Assembly (NCBI GenBank): GCA_903921455.1
Contig: CAIXPZ010000263.1
Coordinates: forward strand, 1 to 25,744
Direction of reading: 5' to 3'
DNA length: 25,744 nucleotides
From: an uncultured Verrucomicrobia subdivision 3 bacterium
Lineage (GTDB): Bacteria > Verrucomicrobiota > Verrucomicrobiae > Limisphaerales > UBA11358
Shown: positions 14,831 through 25,600 of the stretch, one piece after another
How the letters are laid out: each line of letters opens with the position of its first letter
How positions within the stretch are numbered: the first letter of the stretch is position 1
Notes under the pieces: generated by a model
Seen by the model: only the letters and a program-made list of their open reading frames with translations
Databases searched by the model: none
Told to the model about the DNA's origin: nothing
Translations under genes and position numbers: made by a program

Positions 14831-17800
14831 TCATAATTTCACCGTGGCAGAAGCCAGCGGCACCCGCAGGGAAACTCGCGTGCCGCGGCCTGGTTGGCTG
14901 GTGATTTCGCACTCGCCACCCATGCGGGTAATCCGCTCGCGGATATTTCGCAAGCCGTCGGCTCCGGCCAGTTCGCGGCCCGGCACAAAACCACAGCCAT
15001 TGTCTTCAATCAGAAAAACCAGCTTCCCGTTCTCGGCGTGGATGGCAAGATGCAATTCCGTCGCGCTGGAATGTCGTGCGATGTTGTTGATGGCCTCCTT
15101 GAAAGCGAGAAAAAAATTGTAGCGCTGCTCGGCGTTCAAGGGCGTCTCCGGCAAACCCGGTTGCACATCCAGTCGGGAGGCGATGGAAAGCGGCTTGAGC
15201 AACTGCTGCGCATACTGGCACGCATAGACCGACAGCGAGACAACCGAATCGTTGCGCGGATTCACGGCCCAGACAATTTCATCCATGCGCTGGACGAGTT
15301 CGCGCGCACGGGTGCCGACTTCGCGCGTATATTGGAGTGATTCGTAATCCGGCAAGGCCGGATTCGTGGCCAGGTCGCTCGTCAAACTGATTTCCGTGAG
15401 CCCCGCGCCCAAGTCATCGTGCAAGTCTTGCGCGATACGCGCGCGCTCACGTTCGATCTGCTGCTGTTGGCGGAGGGCTTCCAGCTTGCGCCGGAGTCGT
15501 TGCTGGGTGACGCGGCGGACGATGATGGCCACCATGCCCAGCAAAACACACAACGCGCCCACGAGAAAGGCTTTGCGCTCCCAAAAATGCGGTTGCACCA
15601 CGAGCCGGAAATCCGCCGGTCGCTGGCTCCATAGGCCGTCGCTATTTTTGGCCATGACCCGGAAAGTGTATTCGCCCGCCGGCAAATGATTGAACGTCAC
15701 CTTCCGCTGGTTGCCCAAGTCAATCCAGTCGGCATCCAGTTTATCCAAGCGATATTTGAACCGCATCAGATCGGGAGCCGTGAATACCGGCGACGCAAAG
15801 CTCACTTCCAGATTTTTCACGCCTGGCTCAACCGTGATTTCCGGTCGCACTGACCGCAACCGGGCTGGCGCAAATTCCCGCAGGCTGTTGTCCGCGCTGA
15901 CAGATTCCACCAGCACCGGCGGGGCGGGTTCAGCGCGCCGGACATCGTCGGGATTCACCCAGCTCGCGCCTTTGGGCGAACCAAACCAAAGCGCGCCGTC
16001 GTGAGCCTTTACGCAACTTGGCTGAAATTCCAGCGTCATTGCCACCGTCGGCAAGCCGTCGCTGCGGCCAAACAAACGACAGACTATCGGCTCCTTGCGC
16101 TCGTCGCGCGGCACCAAGGACTTTTTGGCAAGGCACATCACGCCGATTCTCGAGCCGAGCCAGAGATTGCCCTGATCATCTGCGAGAATGTGCGAGATGC
16201 AATCATCCGCCAAGCCGTCTGCCGTGGTGAACCGCGTGAATTTTCCATCCTTGAAGCGCAGCAGCCCGGCGTTCAAGGTGCCGATCCAAATGGTGCCATC
16301 CGCCTCCGGACACAAGGCCCAAAATCGTGACGTCGGGAAATTATCGAGTGGCTGATAGCTCAATAGTTTTCCACCCTGCCAGCGCCGCAGCACGCCGCCA
16401 AAAGTGCCGAACCAAATACCGCCATCCGCGCCCTGCACCATGGCCGCCACCACATGCTCGGTTGATTTCGGCACGAGTTCGCGGCTAAGTTTTTTCCCAT
16501 CAAACCGGTAGAGGCCGCCGAAATTGGCAAACCACACATCGCCGTTTTTGGCAATCAGCAGCTGGCGGACGCTCTGCGGAGCCTGCTGGGCGTCCTGCGG
16601 CATCTGCTCGGGCAGGATGGCGTGGCGAAACTCGCCCTTGTCACAGACCAATAGACCATTGCCGCCGGTGCCAATCCACACGCGCCCGTCCGCTCCGGCT
16701 GCAACCACCACGTCCTGACAAAATTTACCACGCAACGGCAGGGAAAAGTTGTCGCAGACTCCTTCAGCCCAGCGCGCCACCGAGCCGCCAGCCGTTCCCA
16801 ACCAGATGGCCCCGGCCGCATCTTCCGCCACCGAGGTCACAATCGTGTCCAGCAACCCTTCGCGCCGGGTGACGGAAAGGTTTCCTTGCGCAGTTGAATC
16901 AAGCCGCCGCGATGGTAGCCCGCCCAGAGGTTGCCCTCGTGGTCGGCAAAGAATGCCTGCACCAACTGGCTGGGCAAACCCTCCGCGCTCGTCACCCGCA
17001 CCAGCTTGCCCTCGCGATCCACATGCACCAAACCCTCGTCGGCGAGGGAAATCCACAAGCCGCCGGCATTGTCCGCGCGCAAGGTGCGAAAGTGCGACCA
17101 CGGCGCGCGTTTGCTGTCCCACTCCGCCACCGGGGGCGACCAGTGATCGTGGCTGTAAAAAAACAATTTGCCATCGGCCTCCAGCCAGAATTCACCGCCG
17201 CTCATCGGCACAATGCGCCGCACGGAAATTTTCTCCTTTAGCCCGTGTGGACTCAAATTGGTAAACATGCCGTTCTCCCAGCGGGCCAGTTCCGTATCCG
17301 TGCCCACCCAAATCTTGCCGGCGGCATCCGTGGCCAGCGCCTGGATTTTTTGGCCGGCCAGCCCCGGCGGCGACTCCATGACTTCAAAGTGGTCGTTCAC
17401 AAAGCGGCCAATTTTCCCGCCCGGCGCCTGAAACCAAAGCACCCCGTCGTGATCCTCGTAATAATAATAATTGTTGTAGTTGAGCTGCGGCGGTTTGTGC
17501 CGCTGCCAGGTCCATTGGCCGTCCACCGTGTGGTGGCCAAGAACCAGTTCACCTTCGAGCGTCGTGAACGCGATTCGGCCCAGGCGTTCGCCCACCAGTG
17601 AGCCTATCTTCAAATCGTCCGCGACCTTGACAAAGGAATTTCCCTGCCGCAACAGCAAGCTGCCGGGACCGGTGTTTACCCAGAGATTTCCTTGCGAATC
17701 CACCAACAGACGTTTCACGCCGGGATTAGCGAGGGCGGGCGTGTTGGCGGAATCGAAGTTAACGAATTGCACGCCGTCGAAACGCGCGATGCCGGAGATG

Positions 17801-17997
17801 AGCGTGCCAATCCAGAGAAAACCGTCCGGTGTCTGCGCGATGTCCGTGACCGAGCTTTGCGGCAAGCCCTCGTCCACGCCCCACGTCGTCACACTGTATT
17901 CACTGGCCCGCAATGAACCACACAGCAGCGCCACGCCACCGCAATGCCAAAATAAAATGGCCAGTGCACGCCGCGCGCGATGCCGCCGAGTTTGCAT
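14831..17997 (-). CDS. Propeller sensor histidine kinase (Reg_prop-Y_Y_Y-HisKA_3-HATPase), frameshifted
   Basis: Read literally this is two overlapping frames: 17997-16837 (386 aa, signal peptide and first propeller blades) and one ending at 14831 that is open from 17122. Sense passes from the first to the second near 16876, where the A-run at 16876-16878 (T-run in the gene) appears one base short. Adding a base gives ETFSVTRREGLL and a continuous 1055-aa protein. Domains in order: signal (about 8-31); two sets of Reg_prop blades (about 33-690) with repeats such as PDGFLWIGT and GNLWLGSRIG; a Y_Y_Y domain; one transmembrane helix; HisKA_3 with His860 in IAQDLHDDLGAGLTE; and HATPase_c with N and G boxes (EAINNIARH, DNGCGF, GLRNIRERI). 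Such kinases sense periplasmic glycan fragments. The response regulator follows 53 bases downstream. Confidence 0.88.
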
Positions 17998-18038
17998 GCG
18001 TGAAAAGTAACAGCGTCCTCACCACGCCGCAACCGCGG

Positions 18039-19565
18039 TCACGGCCAGCGATCTGTGCGGAACGGCATCGCCGGCAGACCCGCGCCGTTGTAAAGATTGC
18101 CGTTGGGATTCCCCGCCCAATCGTAGCGCACCGCCACCGGCTGCGGCACAGCGGCGCTGCTCACCAACACCGCATCGCCCTCAATCCGCGCGGCGGCGGG
18201 ATGCCATTTTTTGTCTGCGCCAGCGAGGGTAAAGTTTTTTAACGCCCCGCCCTGCGCCACCAAACCGCCGTCGGTGTGCTGGAATATCATTTTCATTTCC
18301 GCGCCGCGCGCTTCGCACTGGGAAAACTGCGGGCCCAGGAAAATAACTTTCTGCTGATACACGTTGGCCAGCGCGATCAGCGCGAGGCGGCGTCCGGCTT
18401 CCTGTTTGTTCTTCGGATGAATATTAACCGCGTCACCAATGTCAATGGTCACCGCCATCCCGGTATTGGGAACTTTCAAGATGTTCGCCTGGCCCTCGCG
18501 AAAAAATGCCCAACTGTCGCTGTTGCTGTAGTTCGGCAGTTGCACAAAATAAAATGGAAAATCGCCAACACCCCACGCCTGCCGCCAGCCCGCAATCAGG
18601 CGGCTCTGCAAATCGGTGTAATCCGTCGCGCCAGCCAGACCGCCGCCGGCATTCGCCTCGCCCTGATACCACACCGCGCCACGAATGCGGTAATTGATGA
18701 GCGGATAGATCATGGCGTTGTAAAGTTGGGCGGGCATGTATTGGCCCGAGTTCGGAGGCCCCGGATTCCACGGCTTATCCGGCAAAGGCTGGTTTGCGAC
18801 TTTGGCCGCAGTCACGGCAGTTTCCCAGGCTTTGAGATCGGCTTGAATCTGTTTTTCGCGAACGGGCCAGGTGGCGTTTTCCTTTTGCTTGCGTTCCAGA
18901 AGCGCAGCGTAACCGGGATAAGTTTTTAATACTTCCAGCGGCATCCACGGCTGAATCGGCGTGCCACCCCATGATGAATTGATCAAGCCGACCGGCACCT
19001 GCATGCGCTGATGAATTTCTCGACCGAAGAAATACAGCGCCGCCGAGAAACTGCCAACGGTGTTGGAGTTGCAAACCTGCCAACTGCCCTTGCAGTCATC
19101 GAGTTCGTTTGAGCTGGTGGCGTGGGCGACGGTGAACATGCGGATCTCCGAAAGGTTCGACGCGGCTTTTTCTGTATCAAAATGGTATGCGTCCTTCACG
19201 GTCAACCCCATGTTTGACTGACCGGAGCCAAGCCACACTTCGCCGGCCAGCACGTCCTTGACCACAATTCTATTCGCGCCTTGAACGGTCAGCGTAAGAT
19301 GCGAGCCAGACTTCAATGGCTCCAGCGGCACACGCCAATAGCCTTTGGCATCGGCGACGGTGGCCAGTTGCTGGCCGCTGATTTCGACGGTGATTTTTTC
19401 TTCCGGCTTGGCCCAGCCCCAAACAGAAACCCGCTCGCCACTTTGCAGAACCATGTGGTCGGAAAAGAGCGCCGGCAGCTTCACGTTGGCAAATAACGTG
19501 AATGCAGTCATGGTGAGCAGCAGGCCGGTGCCACGCGCCAAATAAATTGTGTAGTACTTTTTCAT
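18039..19565 (-). CDS. Sialate O-acetylesterase-type SGNH esterase
   Basis: A 508-aa exported carbohydrate esterase of the sialate 9-O-acetylesterase (SASA domain) family, which removes O-acetyl groups from sugars. The start at 19565 gives MKKYYTIY with a hydrophobic signal to about residue 27; the frame reaches back to 19601 without a better start. An early KLPALFSDHMVLQ strand and a carbohydrate-binding-like beta region precede the catalytic domain. The domain shows the nucleophile Ser117 in GSGQSNM, an oxyanion segment INSSWGGTPIQPW, RGAVWYQGEANA, and His383 in NIHPKNKQEAGRRLAL. The residue two before that His is Asn, where many relatives have Asp. The gene lies 73 bases after the stop of the lyase gene, same strand, so the esterase probably deacetylates the lyase's substrate or products. 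Whether the substrate is truly sialic acid is doubtful; acetylated plant or algal glycans are as likely. Confidence 0.92.
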   Translation of the reverse strand: MKKYYTIYLARGTGLLLTMTAFTLFANVKLPALFSDHMVLQSGERVSVWGWAKPEEKITVEISGQQLATVADAKGYWRVPLEPLKSGSHLTLTVQGANRIVVKDVLAGEVWLGSGQSNMGLTVKDAYHFDTEKAASNLSEIRMFTVAHATSSNELDDCKGSWQVCNSNTVGSFSAALYFFGREIHQRMQVPVGLINSSWGGTPIQPWMPLEVLKTYPGYAALLERKQKENATWPVREKQIQADLKAWETAVTAAKVANQPLPDKPWNPGPPNSGQYMPAQLYNAMIYPLINYRIRGAVWYQGEANAGGGLAGATDYTDLQSRLIAGWRQAWGVGDFPFYFVQLPNYSNSDSWAFFREGQANILKVPNTGMAVTIDIGDAVNIHPKNKQEAGRRLALIALANVYQQKVIFLGPQFSQCEARGAEMKMIFQHTDGGLVAQGGALKNFTLAGADKKWHPAAARIEGDAVLVSSAAVPQPVAVRYDWAGNPNGNLYNGAGLPAMPFRTDRWP

Positions 19566-19598
19566 AAAAATTTCAGGCTGATCGGAATGCGTGCATAT

Positions 19599-19621
19599 CA
19601 AGACGGAAATGCGTCGTCTTG
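19599..19621. other. Perfect 7-bp hairpin between lyase and esterase genes
   Basis: CAAGACG (19599-19605) pairs with CGTCTTG (19615-19621) around a 9-base loop. On the minus-strand transcript no U-run follows, so it is not a standard terminator. It might act as a processing or stabilising stem between the two cistrons. On the plus strand it is followed by a T-rich run, but no plus-strand gene is present to terminate. Confidence 0.35.
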
Positions 19622-19638
19622 GTTTCGTTTTTCACAAC

Positions 19639-22600
19639 TCACGGAGATCCGATGCGATAAAATCTCTGCTGGCCGGTCAGGATTTGATCGACAAAATTGA
19701 TACTACCCGCGCCAAAAACTCCGTTGGTCAGAACCAGCCAGCTGGTCAGCGGCAAAGACACATTAGTGCTCGCCAAGACCCGAAAGCTTTGGCCACTGCT
19801 GCCGCTGAAATTCAGGCTGAATCCGCCTGCGCCAAGCGCCGCGACGTTTCCAAGCGTCGGCGCCACCAACGGCGCCACCACCAGTTGCACGGCGGTGCCG
19901 GTGTTCTTCAAATAAGCCGAAGCGCCCAAGGGCAGTGTCGGCAACACGCCAAGCCTGAAACTGTTGAAGCCGTTGCCGCCGATACTGCCGGAGTAAGTCA
20001 TCAACGTATTAGTGCTGGCCGGCAGACTGCCATCCAAGATACTGATGATGTTAGTGCCAAAAGCAATCACGGTCGTGGCGAATATTTTCCCGCCGGACGA
20101 AATCGTGAACCGATTCGTCGTGACCGCACTGGCGCTGTCTCCCAAGTTGAGCGTGCCAATTGTCAGCGTGCCGGCACCGGAAACATTACCTGGTTGTATG
20201 GTTCCGCCGGCTTGTACCATCACGGTGCCACCGATAAAACCGGATCCACCCAGTGCCGCGCCAGGCGCAACTGAAACCAGGTTGGTTCCCAATGCACCAT
20301 TCATCAGCATGGTGCCGGAGCTGATTAGCGTGCCACCGGAATAGCTGTTCGTGTTGGCGAGCGTCAGCGTGCCGACGCCAGTTTTAATCAGGCTACCGGC
20401 ACCACTGATGGGTGCGGTGTTTTGAACGGTGATCGCGCGTCCGCTACCGGCGCTGAACAGGCTGGTCGTGCCGGCGCCGAGAATGATGTTAAGCACGCCG
20501 CCGCTCGTGCTGTCCGCGCCGCTGATGGTGAGGTCGGTCGCTGAATTGTAATTACTCACCGTGCCGCCGTTCAGGTTCAAATTGCGAACCGAAGCCGCGT
20601 TATAAGGTGCGCCAGCCGCTGCCGTGATGGTCTGGGCGGCGAGCGTAGCGCCGCTGGCCAGCGTATAACTCGGTTTGAAGATCGGCGTGCCGGAAGAATT
20701 GCCGGTGGCGCCGAAGTTAAGCGTCTGCACTCTGGCCAAGCCACCGTTTTGATCGAAATTCCCGGTGGAATTGGCTGTGCCGTTATTGGCTGAGTTCACA
20801 TAGGCGAGGTGGAGCGTAGTGACGTCGAACGTGCCGCTGCCAAAATTTAGGGTCGCGGTTTCAGTGATTCCCGGCTGGGCCGTGTTCAAAACATAGAGCG
20901 TGCCGATAAAGGCATCCACATTCGCCGCGCCCAAATCCAGGATGTCGGTCTGACTGGCGCCCGAAGACTGCGACAAAATGGTCATCGTGCCAAGCCGCGT
21001 GCTCCCGCCGGCCACGCCGCGGAATATCACGCTGGGATTTATCAGGCCAGTTTGAACATAGACGTTGCCCGAACCGCGATAAGCGCCCAACTGAAAATTT
21101 GCCGTGTTGAAAATATTGCTTTGGCCGAGATAAAGATTTCCGGTCGGAACCGAGGTGCCGCCGCCATTGCCGACGTAGATATTGGCGGCGGTGAGGTTGT
21201 TCGTCGCACCCAGATACAGGTTGAAAATTCCGCCAATGGCGGCGGTGCCTTGAACGGTGAAATTTTGACTGCTGTTGGAATAGGTGAATGAATTCAGGCC
21301 GGACATATCCAGTGTGGACGAACTCGTCAGCGCGCTGAAGGGATTGAACCCACCCGTCGCTGTCACCGTCAGACCGCCATTCCTGACCGTGCCGATGGCT
21401 CCGTTTGCCGCCAGCAGATTCGTCAACGACTGATGATTGCCGCCAAGGTCGAGAATGGCGTCGTCCGCGAAAGCCACGGTGGCATTCGGCGGCAACTCAT
21501 TGTTGCCGGCATTCAATTTGACCGTGCCACCGCCGGTCAGCGAAAGCGTGGCGCTGGCGGGCAGCGTCACCGCTCCGCCAAGGGAGACGGTCTGGTTGGC
21601 AGCCACCGTCCACGTCTGGCTGACGGGCAAGTTCAACGGCACATTCACGTTCGCCGAGGTGTTGGCCATGATGCCGTTGCTGATGGTCAAAGAACCGGCT
21701 CCCGACAACGTGTAGTTGCCATTGGTCGCTGGGCTAAATAATAGCCAGGTGTTCGTGTGCGCGCCGGAAACGGTCACGGTTCCCGCTGTGCCGTTCGCGC
21801 CAAAATTCGCAATGAGCGGATTCGCATCATTCCACGCGACGTCCGCGCTGCCGTTCCACCAGTTGGTGTTGCTGCTGTTCCACGTTCCATTGCCGTCCAG
21901 CGGATGCGGGGTGGTGCCGCTGGGGCTCGTATCCCAAGTCAAGCTGTTGGACGGCGAACTAAACACGGCCTGATACGTCTTGCCCAGGGAACCATTCACG
22001 TTCACCGATAAAACAATTTGCGGCGAAAGTTGCACCACCGTCACGCCCGGATCGGCGGACAAGATCGCCGTGGCCGAGCGGTTCAGCGTCACGTTGATGG
22101 CGCTGGTGTTGGTTTGGGTCGGATCGGAAATGCCCACCGCAATCTGGAACATGTTTCCCGAAGTGATGATGGAAGATTTTTTATCCACGGTGATCAGACC
22201 GGCGGAGTTCGTGCCGTCCACCCAGAAATTTGCCGCGACCACGCCCAATGCCGGCTTGCTCGCGGCTTGCACCGTGGCGGTATTGGTCAGCACGACGATG
22301 GCCGGGCTGGCGGCATACGCGGCCATGTTGCTCGCGGTGAAATTCGGCAGCACGGCATAAGCATAAGTCGAATTCGTCGGCTTGGTGCCGTGGTTAAACC
22401 ACAGCGTCAGATAATCGTCAGTGTAAAGATTGGTGTCCGTCGGCGAGGTGGCGTGTGAGCCGTCATTGATCTGCGACCATGCGCCGGTGTTGGCCACGAA
22501 CGCCGCGCACAGGTTGGTGGCGCCGCCGGGGAAATAATATCCCGCCACGCCATCGAGCGCGCACCACGAGACGCTGGTAAGATTGGAACTCCAGCCCATC

Positions 22601-25600
22601 ACGGGCGGATTGGTGACGCCGTTCACGGTGAAATTATTCGTCGGTGAAAGTCCCAGTCGCCGATCTTCGACGGTCGTGTCCACTTCCGCCGCGTCACCAC
22701 AGGTGATGCTCGCGCCGAGACAAACGATTTCAGTGTCGAACATGAACCACGATTTCTTGCCGGTCAGCGTCGTGCCGTAAGCGGCCAACGACATGCCAGA
22801 CACGCCATAACTGTTCGCGACCTGCGCGCCGCCCACCCAAGACTGGCTGGTGGTTTTGCCGGCGCCAACGGCGGAAATGCCGGTGCCAACGGGATTGACG
22901 CGCGGACTTGTCTGCACCGTGGTTCCGGGCAAATGATACGGATCCACCGTCGGCCAGAAATCGCTGGTGAACTGCGTGTCGGGATTGCCCATGTAAAGAT
23001 ACATCATGCCGTCGCCGGTGAACCAGCCGTGCAAGTTTTCGCCGCTGAACGATTCAAAATTGGCGATGCGACTGGAAGACATCCGCAGGCCCACACAAAA
23101 ATTCGACCGCCACGCCACCGCGCAATCCATGCCGGCGAACTGATATTGACTCGGCGGCAACGAAGGCGAGCTGGACCAACTGGTGATCGCCGCTGCGGTC
23201 GCCGGCGGCGCAAATTGGGCGATGGGATTGACGATGCCGGCACTGGAACTGCCCGCCGGACCACGGCTGATACCACGTCCGCCCACCATGGCCATCCATT
23301 CGCCACGATAAATGACCGGCTCATAAGATTGAAATACCCAGTTAAACACGTTGGTCAGATTCGGGTCCGTCACCTGCCACGGCGAACCATTCAAAAGGTT
23401 GACCAGTTGGCCGACATCCGACAGCAAAGTGGCTCCGTAACCGGCGGTGTAAGGATGAACGTTGTGAAATACAAACGAGCCATCGCGGTAGTAACCATCG
23501 CCGTCGGTTACATACAAAAAGACGGGGCTTAAGTTGGTCTGTGCATACAACATCTTGGCGTTGTTCTTGCCAAGGACGGCGCGGATGATCATACCCTTGC
23601 ACTGGTCGGTGAGATTCGCGCCAGTCATCCAACCCTTGGTGGGCGGCTGATAATGATCCACGGAATTGTTGTAATTGGCGATTTGCGCCGGCGTCAGGAT
23701 CGGATACATCTGCACCACGGCATTGTTGAAGGCCTGCAGCCCGCCAATCTCCCAATCCCACCAGTTAAAATATTCCGTGGCCGTCGTGGTATATACATTG
23801 GCGCACATCCAGTCCAAGGCATTGGTGATGACTGTTGCCAAAGCCGGGTTGCCTTGCAACGAAGAACCCGGAGCCGCCCAAGCGAGCGCCATGGCCTGCA
23901 ACCGGTTGAAAGTGCCGGTGATGTTGGCCGAATTACTGCCAAACGGATAGTCGCTCCAGAGATAGGTGCGGGAGGCATTAGTGTTGAGCGTGCTCCAATA
24001 ATTATTGGCGGTGGTCGCCCAACTGGTGAGCGTCGAAGCGCTGGGATTGCCGATCAACCAGTTTGACTGCCAGTAGAGTCGCAGCGTATCGAAGTCATCC
24101 AACGAGCCGATGGACCGGATGTTCGCCGTGGTGCTGGCGGTCGTGTTCACCAGCGAGTAATTTCCCGCCGCCGCGCCGCCGAGCGAAATGCCGGCCACAC
24201 TCACCGGCTTGTTGGTGCCGACATTCGGGTCGGCAAAATAGGCGCTGACGTAATTGTCCGTCAGATTGTCCCCGGCCAGCCGGTTGTCGGACAGCGTCAC
24301 GGTCGCGTTGGTTGTGCCGTCGTAGATTTTGCCCACACCGGTCGCGGTCACCGTCAGGCTCCGCGCCGTTACAGTTAAGATCACGGTGGTGGTGGTGGCG
24401 CTCGGTGCGTAGGCCGCGGCTCCCGAATACGCCGCGACGATAACATGCGCGCCGGCAGAAACCGTGGCGGTTGAGGGAATGGCGACGCTGCCGCCGGATA
24501 GCGTCAAGGCATTTCCCAGTGGCGTGCCGTCCAGATAAAATTGCACCGCGCCGGTGACGGTGCCGGGACTTACCATAGCTGTGATGATGGAATTGCTCCC
24601 GTACAGTTTTGCATCGTTGCCGCTCAAGGTGGTGGTCGTCGGCGTGCTGGCGGAACCGGTGATGGTCATTTGCACATTGCCGCTGCTAAAGCCAATCGTG
24701 CCCGTTCCCGCCGTGCCAACCAGCGCGTAGCTGCCGGTGTGGATAACGCTGCCAGTGGTTTGACTGATGAGCGTATAAGTGCCATTCGCCAAGGGTTGCG
24801 TGGTGTTCACCGTGATGGTCTGACCGCTCAAAGACAACGTGCCTTGCGAGATGACGAGCGCCGGATTCGAACCATCAAAGTTCAAAGTAATTGGCCGCGA
24901 GGCCAAATTGACCGTGCCGCCCGAAGCTCCCTTGATGGTGGCGGGCACCGCATTGCCGCTGGCGGTCAAACTCGTGCTGCTGCCCACAGAGTAAGTGTTG
25001 ATGGCGGACACGTCATAGGTCGCGCCGACGCCGATGGCGATGCTCGGCGTGTTGTTGATCGAACCGGTGCCAGTCAAAACCAGCGTGCCCGCGCCAATGG
25101 TAGTCGCGCCGCCATATGTGTTCGTGGCGGAAAGCGTTAGTGTGCCGGAACCGTTTTTCGTGAACGACCCGCTGCCGGAAATAACCCCAGAAAATATCTG
25201 CGCGGCGGAACTGTTGAAGTTGAAGCTGCCGCTGTTACTGATGGGAGCCGCATAGGCACCGCCGCCCAACTGCCCCGCGCCGGCGATGGTCAAAGTGCCG
25301 CCGCTGATGATCGTCGCGCCGCTGTAAGTGTTCACACCAGAAAGCACGAGCGTGCCGGAATCCGTTTTTTGAAAGCCTTGACCGGCCGAGATTTCATTGA
25401 TGTTCCCCGGAATGGCTAGCCAGTTCGTGCCCACCACATCAATGTTTGCCGCCGCACACGCCAGCGTAAGGTTGCGCGTCGGCGCGAGCGTGAGCGGCGC
25501 CAGCGTGGTGGGATTGAAATACAAAGTGGCATTGTTGCTGATGATGAGGTCGTTGTTGGCATTGCCCAGATTCGCATCCACGTTCAAGCCAAGGGTGCCG

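Noticed and set aside
24541..25140. 199-aa plus-strand frame opposite the giant lyase gene
   Set aside because: Arises from antisense translation of Gly/Thr-rich repeats; no independent support.
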